Assembly (NCBI GenBank): GCA_963814955.1
Contig: CAWFEX010000002.1
Coordinates: 132,221 to 196,220, forward strand
DNA: 64,000 bases
Origin: DATCJA01 sp963814955
GTDB lineage: Bacteria; Acidobacteriota; Vicinamibacteria; Vicinamibacterales; UBA2999
Direction: 5' to 3'
This document shows, one piece after another, positions 26,736-36,401 of this stretch; the first letter of the stretch is position 1, and each line of letters opens with the position of its first letter. Both the position numbers and the translations under genes were made by a program. The notes below the pieces were generated by a model. It was given only the letters and a program-made list of their open reading frames with translations. It searched no databases and was not told the origin of the DNA.

Positions 26736-28415
26736 GTGACCTTCGCGATCGAGCCAGGACCGGTTCGTCCAGCATTCGAGGAAGCCTGCCGCAGGCTGTT
26801 GGATCGTCGATTTTCCGAGGCACTGTGGGCGCGCCGCCTCGATGTCTGGAGCGGCGACGCCGATATCCAGCGCAAGATCGGCGACCGTCTCGGCTGGCTG
26901 GATGCCGCCGACGCCATGCGGCCCCACATTCCCCGGCTGCGCACGTTTGCCGATTCGGTCAGGGACGCTGGTTTTACAGACGTTGTTCTTCTGGGAATGG
27001 GCGGATCGAGCCTCGCCAGCGAAGTGATGCGTGCCGCCATAGGCGTGGCGCCCGGTTTTCCGCGCTTTCGCGTCCTCGATTCGGTCGACCCCGAGGCGGT
27101 GCGCGACGCCATGGCGCAGCCGGCGACGACGCTGTTCATTCTCGCGAGCAAGTCGGGATCGACGATCGAGCTCATCAGTCTCTCGGCGGAAGCCGAGCGC
27201 CGACTCCGCGCCGAGTCCGTCCACGACGTCGGATCGCACTTCGTCGCCATCACCGACGACAACACCGTGCTTCAGCGGCAGGCAGCCAATCAGCGCTTTC
27301 GGGATCTCTTCATCAATCCGTCCGACATCGGGGGACGCTTCTCCGCGCTCTCGCTCTTCGGCCTGGTCCCCGCCGCGGTGATGGGAATCGACATCGATGC
27401 GCTGCTGGCCACGGCACGGGACATGGCCGGCCAGTGCCGCATCGCCGATCCTGAAAGCAACCCCGGACTGGCACTCGGCGCCTTGATCGGTGCGGCGAGC
27501 ATCGTCGGTCGCGACAAACTGACGCTCGTGTTACCGGCGTCGTTGGAGCGATTCGGCCTGTGGGCCGAGCAATTAATCGCGGAGAGCACCGGAAAGCACG
27601 GCAAGGGCATCGTGCCGGTCGCGGAGAGCACTTTCGACGTGACCCGCGCCGAAGACCGCGTGGTCGTTGCCGTGACGCACAGCGGAGCGAGCGACACGAG
27701 CTTTTACCAGGAAGCCCGGGCCAGCCACATGCCCGTTGTCACGCTTCGGATCGCTGACGGCAATGCGCTCGGGGCCGAGTTCTTCCGATGGGAAGTCGCC
27801 ACCGCCACCGCTGGATGGCTGCTCGACATCAACCCTTTCGATGAACCGAATGTGCAGCAGGCGAAAGACGCGACGCGGGCGTTGCTTGCCGGCTACGCGG
27901 CTGACCACCGGCTGCCGGTTCGCGAACCGGATGCGGCAATTGAGGGTGCGCGAATCGTGCGGACAGCGCCCGCAATTGCTTCGTCGCATGACGGCCAGGC
28001 CCATTCGTTGGGCCTGCTCGATCTCCTGCGGCCGCGCGACTATTTCGCACTGCTCGCGTACCTCCCTCCCGACGACACGCCCTTCCTTCCGACGTTGAAC
28101 AGAATCCGCAGCAAAGTTGCGGAAAAGGCGGGTTGCGCCACGATGCTGGGGTTTGGCCCCCGCTATCTGCACTCCACCGGACAGCTTCACAAAGGTGGGC
28201 CGAATACGGGCGTGTTTCTCATCATCACCGCCGGGCCATCCGAAGACCTGCCGGTTCCCGGCGAACCATACTCCTTTGGGGTCCTGGAAATGGCGCAGGC
28301 GCTCGGTGACTTCGAATCGCTGGAACGAACGGGCCGCCGGGCGGTGCATGTGCACCTCCCTCGACGGGATCCCTCATTGCTCGAACGAGTTGCCGCCAGA
28401 ATCCTCGGAGACTAA
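26736..28415 (+). CDS. pgi: Glucose-6-phosphate isomerase
   Basis: The 559-residue protein starts at a GTG (VTFAIEPGPVRPAFEEACRR). PGI features seen are VVLLGMGGSSLASEVM, FILASKSGSTIELISLSAEA (phosphate-binding SKSGST), LLPASLERFGLWAEQLIAES with ESTGKHGKGIVPV, and a C-terminal part ending in TGVFLIITAGPSEDLPVPG. This C-terminal arrangement resembles the isomerase half of bifunctional transaldolase/PGI proteins found in some Acidobacteria and Cyanobacteria rather than E. coli Pgi. It interconverts glucose-6-phosphate and fructose-6-phosphate in the cytoplasm. It is divergent from the tesA operon. Confidence 0.9.
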   Translation: MTFAIEPGPVRPAFEEACRRLLDRRFSEALWARRLDVWSGDADIQRKIGDRLGWLDAADAMRPHIPRLRTFADSVRDAGFTDVVLLGMGGSSLASEVMRAAIGVAPGFPRFRVLDSVDPEAVRDAMAQPATTLFILASKSGSTIELISLSAEAERRLRAESVHDVGSHFVAITDDNTVLQRQAANQRFRDLFINPSDIGGRFSALSLFGLVPAAVMGIDIDALLATARDMAGQCRIADPESNPGLALGALIGAASIVGRDKLTLVLPASLERFGLWAEQLIAESTGKHGKGIVPVAESTFDVTRAEDRVVVAVTHSGASDTSFYQEARASHMPVVTLRIADGNALGAEFFRWEVATATAGWLLDINPFDEPNVQQAKDATRALLAGYAADHRLPVREPDAAIEGARIVRTAPAIASSHDGQAHSLGLLDLLRPRDYFALLAYLPPDDTPFLPTLNRIRSKVAEKAGCATMLGFGPRYLHSTGQLHKGGPNTGVFLIITAGPSEDLPVPGEPYSFGVLEMAQALGDFESLERTGRRAVHVHLPRRDPSLLERVAARILGD

Positions 28416-28436
28416 AAGTCTGCTCTACGGAGACCT

Positions 28437-28451
28437 GTATACCTTGTATAC
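28437..28451. promoter_or_regulatory. Paired GTATAC sites upstream of the TPR/sigma-54 activator gene
   Basis: GTATACCTTGTATAC holds two GTATAC palindromes spaced by three bases, about 20 bp before the activator's start codon. GTATAC also occurs just after the same gene (31421). This could be an autoregulatory operator. No -24/-12 promoter was recognised here. Confidence 0.4.
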
Positions 28452-28471
28452 TCCCGTCGACATCTTTCGAC

Positions 28472-31416
28472 GTGGCATCAGGACACCTTCAGTCGACGAT
28501 AGCCCGTGCCAGTGCCGCCCTCGTAAAGGGCCGCGGTTCTGAAGCCGCGCAACTGCTGACGCCACTCCTGCGCGCCTCGGCCCTTACTCGCGAAGACGAG
28601 ATGGCGGTTCGCACGGCGCTTGCCGAGGCGTGGCTGATGCAGGACGACCTCGCGCAGGCAGCCTCCGCCCTGGGACGTCCGCCGGGCACTATCCGCGAAC
28701 CGATTAGCGATGCGCGGTTGTCCACGCTTTGGCGGCTTCACGGCCGCATCACTTATGCGCGCGGAGAGCAGTCGCGCGCGATCGCGCTGCACGCCCGGGC
28801 GCTCAAGCACGCCGAGCTCGCGCACGACTCTCGCGCCATTGGCCTGGCGCACTACGAGCTCGCCCACTGTTACAGGCACGTCGGCGAATCGGGCATTGTT
28901 CGCGATCACCTGACCGAGGCGGCGGCGGCACTCCACGCGGCCGGCGATCGCCGCCATCTGGCGCTGGTGCACTCACTGTCGGGGGTCCTGCTGGCACAGT
29001 CTGGTCGGTACGACGAGGCGGCGGCAGCGCTCCGCCAGGGTGAACGTCTCGCGATGGCCATTCCGGCCGACGATGTCCTGGCCGGCATCGTTCACAACCA
29101 AGCGAACGTTGCGCTGATGCGGCACAGGTTCGACCAGGCTCGCGCCATGGCGGAACGCAGCGTGATGCTCCACGACTCGCTGGATCCGGCCACGGCCTTG
29201 CCGTCGCGCTTGCCACGCTGGGACAGATTCTCGTGCAGCTTGGAGATCTGGAGCGCGCCGAGAAAACACTGACGCGAACGCTGGAGGTCAGAAGTCCGGT
29301 CCAGTTTCATGAAACGACCGGCGCGGTGTTCGACACGCTCGCGCAGATTCATCTCATGCGCGGGTCTTACGAACGGGCCGGCGAGTATCTCCGCCAGGCA
29401 AGCGACGCGTACGGAACGCATGGCAGTTCGGCCATTCGATGGTACGAGTGGTCCCTGCGTGTGCTCGGCGTCAAGCTGGCGATTCGCCGGGGCGCGTTCG
29501 ACGAGGCAATTGCCATCGCGGAAGAGATGGTGCGAACACCGAACGTTCCAGATTCGGACGCGATCCAGGCCGAACTTGCGGCTTGTGAAGCTCTTGTCGC
29601 CGGCAGTCGAACCTCCGAGGCAGGTGCCCGGCTGGAAGCGTGCCAGACCCGGATGGACCCGCGTGCGGCGCCCGCCTTATGGGGCGAGTTCCTGCGGATC
29701 CGCGGCACCGTGCATGAGCGTACGGGCCGGCCAGCAGCTGCTCACCACGATTTCGCGCAGAGTGTCAGTGTCTTTGATTTGCTCGGCGAGCGCTATCACG
29801 CCGCAATCAGCAATCTGGCGCTGGGGCGGCTGGCAGTAGCCACGGGCAATCGGTCTGCCGCAGAGCGTTACTTGAATGAGGCAGGCGCCACGTTTGGCAC
29901 TCTCGGTGCGGAACGCGACCTCAAGGACGTCGAGGCGCTCCGCGTCCGCCTGAATGAGGAACCTCCAATCCAGTCGGCAACCTTCCCCGATCAGGACGAG
30001 GCCGTTGTCCGCCGACTGGTTGATGCGGCCATTTTGCCCGACCTCCTGGCCCGCGAGACCGCGACGTCGCTGCTGGAGACCACCGAGGCGGACGCGACCG
30101 TCGTTTTCACAGCCGCGGCGGGCGGCGAGGTCCGTATTGCCGCCGCAGCAGGGTGCGACGACGACGTTGCGCGTGCGCTGGCCCGTGCCGCCCTGCAGGG
30201 CAGCAGCAGGTCCGGCGCGGGAATACTCATGACCGAGCCACTCGGCCGCGACCACGACGGTCCGCGCTCCTGCGCCGTAGTCGCCGCAGCAGGCTTGACG
30301 GAAAGCACCGGGCGCAAAGTGCGCATGTTTGCCGCCGTTGCGCGCCAGGGATTCGAGCTCTGTGGGGCGCGCGAACGGCCGCCGCTGGCGGTGGAACAGA
30401 TCAACGAGCGGCCGCTGGAACCGCTCCTTCCTGGCTTCATTTGCTCAAGCGCAGCCATGACCCGCGTGGTCGAACAAATTCAGCGTCTCCAGGGCCACGA
30501 TCTGACGGTGTTGATCACGGGCGAAAGTGGAACCGGCAAGGACCTGGTGGCGCGAGCGATTCATGTAGGCTCCCAGCGGCGCGCGGCCATGTTCCTCCCG
30601 TACAACTGCACCACCACCACACGGGATCTGGCCGACAGTCAGCTGTTCGGTCATCGTCGGGGCAGCTTCACGGGTGCCGTCACCGACCAGCCCGGCCTGG
30701 TCCGATCGGCTGCCGGAGGCACGCTGTTCTTTGACGAGATTGGCGACCTGCCTCTGGACGTCCAGCCGAAATTACTGCGTTTCCTCGAACAGGGCGAGGT
30801 CATGCCGGTCGGAGAAACACGCCCTCAGAAAGTGGATGTTCGAGTCCTGGCGGCCACCAACGCCGACCTCGAGCAGCGGGTGGTCGAAGGCAAGTTCCGC
30901 GAAGATCTGTATTACCGGCTGAGCGTCATTCGGATCCAGGTGCCTCCCCTGCGCGACCGGCGCGAGGAGATTCCCCACCTGAGCACCTTCTTTCTCCGAG
31001 AGGCGTGTGACAAGCTTGGCAAACCCGACGTGCAACTCAGCCCGGCGACGCTGGACCTGTTCGCGCGGTACTGGTGGCCGGGGAACATACGTCAGTTGCG
31101 CAACGAGGTTCAGCGTGCGGTCGCGATGAGCGCCCCAGGCGGATCGGTACTGCCGGAGCATCTGTCAGCCGACTTGGCCGCGCCGGCGGCGCGGCGTGAA
31201 GAGGCCGTCGCCAGTGGAGCCTCGGCCGCCGGCGCCAGCGCTCGAAACCTGACGGAGGTCGTCAAACAGGTCGAGAAAGAACTCATCGTGACGGCGCTGG
31301 GAAGGGCGCGTGGAAACATTTCGGAGACGGCGCGGCTGCTCGGCCTCACACGCCGTGGCCTCTACCTCAAGATGCGGCGGTTACACCTCGAAGGCATTTC
31401 GGCGGATACGAAGTAA
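28472..31416 (+). CDS. Sigma-54-dependent regulator with N-terminal TPR domain (frameshifted)
   Basis: About 980 residues result when frames are joined near 29200. Residues 1 to about 480 are TPR-like helical repeats (e.g. GDLERAEKTLTRTLEVR, GSYERAGEYLRQASDAYG), followed by a GAF-like segment. The AAA+ core has Walker A ITGESGTGKDLVARAI, a sigma-54-contact loop HRRGSFTGAVTDQPG (GSFTGA instead of GAFTGA), Walker B GTLFFDEIGDLPLDV, and the sensor region FREDLYYRLSVIRIQVP. A Fis-type helix-turn-helix (NISETARLLGLTRRGLYLKM) ends the protein. It activates RpoN promoters in response to an unknown ligand or partner bound by the TPR/GAF part. GTATAC palindromes flank the gene. Confidence 0.9.
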
Positions 31417-31420
31417 TCAG

Positions 31421-31449
31421 GTATACACCTCACTGGATACAACGTATCC
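31421..31449. promoter_or_regulatory. GTATAC and GGATAC-AAC-GTATCC dyads
   Basis: A GTATAC palindrome is followed 8 bp later by a perfect inverted repeat (GGATAC AAC GTATCC). They lie 5 to 33 bases after the activator's stop codon and 150 bp ahead of the PilZ-like gene. This could be an enhancer site for the regulator. The rest of the 184-bp gap shows no recognisable -24/-12 element. Confidence 0.4.
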
Positions 31450-31600
31450 ATGCTTTCACGTAACGAGAAATCTGGCGTACGACATTACTCACAGTTTTAC
31501 AACAGTTTACAGATTGCACAGTTTTGCCACCTGACAAGAGCGACACCGGCCCCAGCATTGATGAGAGGATGAGGCAAGCGTTCCTCCCAGGGGGCTCAAG

Positions 31601-32026
31601 GTGATTCAAACTATCGCAACTTCACGGGCCGGGCACCTGCATCCGACCCTGCTCCGCAACCGGATCGGCGATCGCCGCAAGCTGCGAGTGCCTGGACGCC
31701 TGACGTGGCGCGACGCAAGCGGCGCGCTCAGGTTCGTGTCGGTCATCACCCGCGACGTCAGCGACGTCGATGCGTTCGTGGAATGCCAGGTGCCCGCGTC
31801 GATCCCGCTTTACCGTCTCGTGCACTTTCAGATCGAGCGCAACGGACGCGACACCGCCGATCTGCCGCCTGTGCTCAAACATGGAAAGGTGCTGTCGGCC
31901 GTATACCGGGTGGGTCCGTATCGCTCTGCGACGGGGACGCCACAGGGATACGCGCTGCGGCTGCTGATTGAACCGGCACACTCCGTGCCGGCGCGGACTC
32001 GCCCCAGCCTCGCGACCGCGAACTAG
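31601..32026 (+). CDS. PilZ-like domain protein
   Basis: The 141-residue protein starts at GTG 31601 after a weak ribosome site. RRKLRVPGRLTWRDASGALR resembles the start of a PilZ domain with its RxxxR. VITRDVSDVDAFVECQV replaces the DxSxxG c-di-GMP-binding motif by DVSDVD, so the glycine is missing and c-di-GMP binding is doubtful. A variable C-terminal tail (PARTRPSLATAN) follows. No signal peptide. It follows the TPR regulator and may be its target. If the family call is right, it is probably a degenerate PilZ protein acting through protein contacts. Confidence 0.5.
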   Translation: MIQTIATSRAGHLHPTLLRNRIGDRRKLRVPGRLTWRDASGALRFVSVITRDVSDVDAFVECQVPASIPLYRLVHFQIERNGRDTADLPPVLKHGKVLSAVYRVGPYRSATGTPQGYALRLLIEPAHSVPARTRPSLATAN

Positions 32027-32121
32027 ACACGCTCAATTCTGGCGTCCGTGTCGGCGCCAATCGCTCGGTTCCACGAACCAATGGCGGACGTGTGCCCCAG
32101 CGGTCCGATCTGTCACCTCTG

Positions 32122-32142
32122 AACCTTCGTGCCCTTCGTGGT
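32122..32142. repeat. Short CCTTCGTG-type repeat
   Basis: The tract CCTTCGTGCCCTTCGTGG contains two near copies of an 8-9 bp unit between the PilZ-like gene and the CMD-like gene. It is too short to be more than suggestive. The rest of 32027-32213 shows nothing recognisable. Confidence 0.35.
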
Positions 32143-32213
32143 GCAAATAGCTGCACGCGACGGCTCCGGCGGGCATACACTCTCTCGTGAACCTCTTGAC
32201 CGGAGAGAAGACC

Positions 32214-33302
32214 ATGAGAGTGCGATCGGCGGCTCTGGTCCTTTCGCTTGTACTCGGCGCCGCGGCGTCTGCGACCGCGCAAACAAGCACGAACAACACG
32301 CTTCCCCGAGACGTAAACCCTGATTCACGTAACCGGCTTCCGCTGCTGAAATCTGGCGCGGCGGGCGCCGAGGCCATACGGATGCATGTCTCGGGCGTCG
32401 ATGTGCGGTGGCTGTCTCCGCTTGGCCGACAACTCACGGAGCTCGCGATTCTGACGTCGGCGCGCGAGCACGATCAGCCGTACGAATGGTCGCTCCACGA
32501 AATGGAGGCGCTCGCCGTCGGACTCGAGCCGGCCGTCATCGACATCGTGCGGCATCGCAGGCCGGTGGCGAACCTCCCCGACAAGCAGGCGGTCATCATT
32601 GCGATCGGGCGTGAAATCTTTGCGAAGCATGCACTCGGCGCCGAATCGTACGCGCGCGCGCTGAAGGCTCTCGGCAAGACTGATCTGGTGGATATCGTGG
32701 CCCTGATGGCCAACTATGCGGCAACGGCGGTAAGACTGACGGCGTTCAACCAGCAGATGCCGCCGGGATGGAAGCAGCTGTTGCCGCTGCCCTTTACGCC
32801 ACCCTCCGACATTCACGCCGATTCGAGAAGCCGCCTTCCCTACACGAAGGCGCAAGCCCAGGCGTTGCCAGGGCCGTTATACAGCCGTGGATTGGCGCCT
32901 GAAGGTACTGGTCCGGGGCACATCGCCCGTCACGGGTCGGGCATGAAGCTTCTCGAGGCGGGCGTCGGCAAGCGGCTGATGGCACTGGCGACGCTCGTCA
33001 CGGCGCACGAGCACCACCATCAGTACGAATGGACACGGCGAGAGACGGAAGCTCGCAGTGCGGGGCTCGAGGCGTCGGTCATCGATGTCGTGCGGTATGA
33101 AAGACCGCTGGAGGGTCTCGGGGAGAAAGACGCGGCACTCATTCAGTTCGGTCGCGAATTGTTCAAAAGCCACACCGTCAGCGCGGCCACTTACGCCCGG
33201 GCATTGAATCTGTTCGGCGAACGGGATTTGGTGGATCTGGTCGATCTGGTGGCGCGACAGGTCAGCGACGTGACGCTGCTGACGGCATTCGATCAGCGAT
33301 AA
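32214..33302 (+). CDS. Exported tandem carboxymuconolactone-decarboxylase-like protein
   Basis: The protein has 362 residues from the ATG at 32214, which follows a GGAGAG ribosome site. The signal peptide is RVRSAALVLSLVLGAAASA. Two similar halves follow (about residues 30-200 and 205-362). Each has PDSRNRLP or ADSRSRLP, then LTELAILTSAREHDQPYEW or LMALATLVTAHEHHHQYEW, then AGLEPAVIDIVRH or AGLEASVIDVVRY, then SYARALKALG or TYARALNLFG. This is the CMD/AhpD helical pattern (E-H-x-x-YEW near the active region). The usual AhpD CxxC is absent. Tandem CMD halves with a signal peptide are uncommon; activity is unknown. Confidence 0.75.
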   Translation: MRVRSAALVLSLVLGAAASATAQTSTNNTLPRDVNPDSRNRLPLLKSGAAGAEAIRMHVSGVDVRWLSPLGRQLTELAILTSAREHDQPYEWSLHEMEALAVGLEPAVIDIVRHRRPVANLPDKQAVIIAIGREIFAKHALGAESYARALKALGKTDLVDIVALMANYAATAVRLTAFNQQMPPGWKQLLPLPFTPPSDIHADSRSRLPYTKAQAQALPGPLYSRGLAPEGTGPGHIARHGSGMKLLEAGVGKRLMALATLVTAHEHHHQYEWTRRETEARSAGLEASVIDVVRYERPLEGLGEKDAALIQFGRELFKSHTVSAATYARALNLFGERDLVDLVDLVARQVSDVTLLTAFDQR

Positions 33303-33313
33303 AAGGCCCCGCC

Positions 33314-34225
33314 CTACACTTTTTTCTTCCAATATCTCGCCAATCCGAGCCATAGGAGCTCGGGGGGAGCCGCAGCAAGATAGGCGGCCACCTGCGTCTC
33401 CGTCATTTTGCGCCGCAGCTCGCGTGTCATGTCTTCCGCGAATCGCTTCGCCTTCTCCTCGTCGGGGCCCGGCTCGGCCAGCCACTTCCGGACGATGCCC
33501 GACATCGTTTCGAGATTCTCGAGGAGAGTCCGCAGGTGGGGGCTCAGGGTGTTGATGGCGCCGAAATGTGTGAGGAACATGGTCCGCGGCGCCCACGCCT
33601 CGATGCGCGCCACGCTGCCGTGCCACAGTTCGACGTCGATGTCGGGCGGAGGTGTCGGCGGGAGCACGTAGCCGCCATCAACACAGACTCCGGCCGTATC
33701 GCCGACAAACGCCACGCCGCTTGCGCGATCGAAGTAGGAGACATGATGTGACGCGTGCCCCGGCGTGTAGGCCACTTCGAACGCTCTCCCGCCGGCTTCG
33801 ATCTGTTCGCCGCCGCGGAGCACGATCAGGCTGCTTTCAGGCACCGGCTCGATCGCACCCCACAGGCGTTCCATCTGGTCTCCGTACAGCCGCGCCGCGC
33901 TCGCCACGAGCTTGCTCGGATCGACGATGTGAGGTGCGCCGCGCTCGTGGACGAATACCTTCACATGTGGATAGCGGCGAAGGATGGTTCCGGTGGCGCC
34001 TGCGTGATCGAGGTGAATGTGGGTCAGGAGCACATGCGTCACGCCGGCGAGACTGGCGCCGTGCGACTGCAAGCCGAGCTCGAGCGTTTCCAGACACGTA
34101 CTCGGTCCAGGGTCCACAAGTGCCAGCGACCCGACGTCCTGAACAACCGCCGTGGCGATCGTGTGCGGGCGATCGAGAAAATTCAGATCGACCCACGACA
34201 AACCTCGCGCGAGCAGATTCATCAT
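33314..34225 (-). CDS. Metallo-beta-lactamase-fold hydrolase
   Basis: The protein has about 303 residues from an ATG at 34225 or 34222. The zinc ligands are in order: THIHLDHAGATG (HxHxDH), PGHASHH (His), FVGDTAGVC (bridging Asp) and LTHFGAIN (final His). It starts MNLLARGLSWVDLNFLDRPH. The family covers glyoxalase II-like hydrolases, lactonases and related enzymes. This layout with a long helical C-terminus (LRRKMTETQVAAYLAAAPPE) is widespread and unassigned. There is no signal peptide. A heptamer array overlaps the upstream region and the first codons. Confidence 0.9.
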   Translation of the reverse strand: MMNLLARGLSWVDLNFLDRPHTIATAVVQDVGSLALVDPGPSTCLETLELGLQSHGASLAGVTHVLLTHIHLDHAGATGTILRRYPHVKVFVHERGAPHIVDPSKLVASAARLYGDQMERLWGAIEPVPESSLIVLRGGEQIEAGGRAFEVAYTPGHASHHVSYFDRASGVAFVGDTAGVCVDGGYVLPPTPPPDIDVELWHGSVARIEAWAPRTMFLTHFGAINTLSPHLRTLLENLETMSGIVRKWLAEPGPDEEKAKRFAEDMTRELRRKMTETQVAAYLAAAPPELLWLGLARYWKKKV

Positions 34226-34293
34226 TGGATTAGTGATTAGTGATTGGTGGTTCGTGATTGGTATTGGTGATGCGATAAGTGATTCGTGATTCT
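34224..34293. repeat. Heptamer tandem repeat, GTGATTA/G type
   Basis: About nine degenerate 7-bp units (GATTAGT, GATTGGT, GGTTCGT, GATTCGT) lie between the MBL-fold gene and the sigma-54 regulator. Period is again 7 but the motif differs from TAGTCGG. Confidence 0.88.
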
Positions 34294-34382
34294 GGAGCGA
34301 GCACAAACACGCGCCCACTCACCAATGACCAGTCATGAGTCGCAAATGTCCACGGATTATACTGGTTGAGCGATCCCTGACC

Positions 34383-36362
34383 ATGATGGATGCCTCAGCT
34401 CTGCTCGCGGCGGTCGCGCGGCTGGTAGCGGAAGGCACCGCGCTTTCCGAGCTCGTTCCGCGCCTCGCGGTACTGCTCCGCGAGGTAGCGCCATTCGAAC
34501 GCCTGCACGTCCTTCGCCTGGACAGGGCGGAATCGGTCATTCTCTATGTGGCGCGGCCGACCGGCGAGCTCGAGGTCACTGGCCATCGCATCGCAGATTC
34601 GGGATCGGCTGCGGTCCCACCCGTTGATACCGACGCCCGCTCGCGGATCATCTGTACCGTCGGACGTGGATCGAACGTGCACGGGGCGCTCTGGTTCACG
34701 TCGAGCGCCGTCGACGCGTTTACCGCCACCGATGAAGCCACCATGGACAGCGTCGCCGATCTGCTGTCGCTGGCCTTGCAGCACGATGCGCTCCTCAGCA
34801 CGGACGCGACGCGGCGAGAACGCATCGACTCACTCGACCGCCTCCTGCACACGATGGCCGGCGCGCTCGACATCCGTCACATCTTCGCCGAGGCATCCGA
34901 GGTCATTCGCGGCGGACTGCCGCACGACATTCTGGCGCTCACATCGTGGGCGGAAGACGGCCGATCGCTTCGCGTCTACGCCATGACGGGCGCGACGGTG
35001 GACGACCCCGAATTCTGGGAGCCGATGATCGTCAAAGGCGACGCGCGCGCGCTCCTGCACCGTGATCCGTACGTCATTCGCGATGCAGGCGCCGAGATCG
35101 AGCCGGACACGGCCCGCGCTCGAATCTTCAGACGCCTGGGTGCTCGCTCGGCTCTGCGGGTGCCGATGGCACTCGACACGGGCGTGTTCGGCTCGCTGTT
35201 CTTTCTGGCGCGCGATCCGGAGCGATTCAGCGAGGCGGACATCGACTTCGCGCGCCGCGTTGCCGATCTGCTGGCGCTCGCCATTTCGCACCAGCGCCTC
35301 GCCGAAGCGGCACGCCGCGATGCAGCGGCGCGAGAGACCGCGGCCCAGCTCGAAGCGCAGGTCGCCACGCTGACCCGTGAGCTCGAGGCGCGCACGGGCC
35401 AACGCCGTGTCGTCGGTCATTCGCAGCAATGGCGGGACGTGCTCGCGCAGGCGGCGCGCGTGGCACAAACCGAGACGACCGTGCTCCTGACCGGCGAATC
35501 GGGTACCGGCAAGGAAGTCGTCGCGCGATTCATCCATCAGGGTTCGCGCCGCAAGAACGGACCGTTTGTCGCGATCAATTGCGCGGCGCTCCCCGATCAA
35601 CTGCTCGAATCGGAACTTTTCGGCCATGAGCGCGGCGCATTTACCGGTGCCGTTGCCGCGAAGCCAGGCCGGATCGAGCAGGCCAACGGCGGTGTGCTGT
35701 TCCTGGACGAAGTGGGCGAGATGGCGCCAACGGTGCAAGCCAAGCTGTTGCGCGTCCTCGAAGAACGTGAATTCATGCGGCTCGGCAGCACACGCAGCAG
35801 CCATGCGGACATTCGCGTGGTGGCTGCCACCAATCGCGATCTCCAGGCGGCAATGCGCCGAGGAGCGTTCCGCGAGGACCTTTACTATCGTCTGAGCGTG
35901 TTCGAAATTGCGCTGCCGCCGCTGCGCGATCGCCTCGACGACATTCTCGAGCTGGCTGATGCGTTTCTCGCGGAGATCGGCGGCGCCGTCGGCAAGCCAC
36001 CGGCAGGCATCGCGCGCGATGCCAAAGATCAGCTGCTGACGTATCCGTGGCCGGGCAACGTCCGTGAGCTGCGCAACGCCATCGAGCGGGCCGTCATTCT
36101 CGCCGACGGCGGCTACATCAAGACCGAGCATCTGCCCCTGACGGTGCCGCGCGAAACCGCCGCCACCGGTGGTGACGTCAACGGCGCTGCCTTTCCACCC
36201 GGCGGCGTCAATCTGGAAGATCTCGAACGCTCGCTGGTCGTAAAGGCGCTGACCCAGGCGCGATACAACAAGACGCGCGCCGCGAAGCTGCTCGGTCTTA
36301 CCCGGGCGCAGCTGTACTCGCGCATCGAGAGGTACGGCCTTGCGGAAAACAAACCGTCGTGA
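34383..36362 (+). CDS. Sigma-54-dependent regulator with tandem GAF domains (FhlA/NorR-like)
   Basis: The protein has 659 residues from the ATG at 34383. Two GAF-like domains cover roughly 1-140 (RLHVLRLDRAESVILYVARP) and 150-320 (FRRLGARSALRVPMALDTG). The AAA+ domain has LTGESGTGKEVVARFIHQGS, ESELFGHERGAFTGAVAAKP with an intact GAFTGA, GGVLFLDEVGEMAPTVQAKL, and the sensor DIRVVAATNRDLQAAM. A Fis-type HTH (NKTRAAKLLGLTRAQLYSRI) closes the protein. GAF domains bind small molecules, so this is probably a ligand-controlled activator of RpoN promoters. Its target is unknown. The neighbouring exported-protein island is a possibility but no sigma-54 promoter was found there. Confidence 0.94.
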   Translation: MMDASALLAAVARLVAEGTALSELVPRLAVLLREVAPFERLHVLRLDRAESVILYVARPTGELEVTGHRIADSGSAAVPPVDTDARSRIICTVGRGSNVHGALWFTSSAVDAFTATDEATMDSVADLLSLALQHDALLSTDATRRERIDSLDRLLHTMAGALDIRHIFAEASEVIRGGLPHDILALTSWAEDGRSLRVYAMTGATVDDPEFWEPMIVKGDARALLHRDPYVIRDAGAEIEPDTARARIFRRLGARSALRVPMALDTGVFGSLFFLARDPERFSEADIDFARRVADLLALAISHQRLAEAARRDAAARETAAQLEAQVATLTRELEARTGQRRVVGHSQQWRDVLAQAARVAQTETTVLLTGESGTGKEVVARFIHQGSRRKNGPFVAINCAALPDQLLESELFGHERGAFTGAVAAKPGRIEQANGGVLFLDEVGEMAPTVQAKLLRVLEEREFMRLGSTRSSHADIRVVAATNRDLQAAMRRGAFREDLYYRLSVFEIALPPLRDRLDDILELADAFLAEIGGAVGKPPAGIARDAKDQLLTYPWPGNVRELRNAIERAVILADGGYIKTEHLPLTVPRETAATGGDVNGAAFPPGGVNLEDLERSLVVKALTQARYNKTRAAKLLGLTRAQLYSRIERYGLAENKPS

Positions 36363-36401
36363 TCACGCGGTTCAACCCAACCCGACTCGGGGCCTAGACC
36401 G

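Noticed and set aside
31417..31600. Sigma-54 promoter for the PilZ-like gene
   Set aside because: A TGGCAAAACTGTGCA-like word is on the opposite strand and has the wrong GG to GC spacing.
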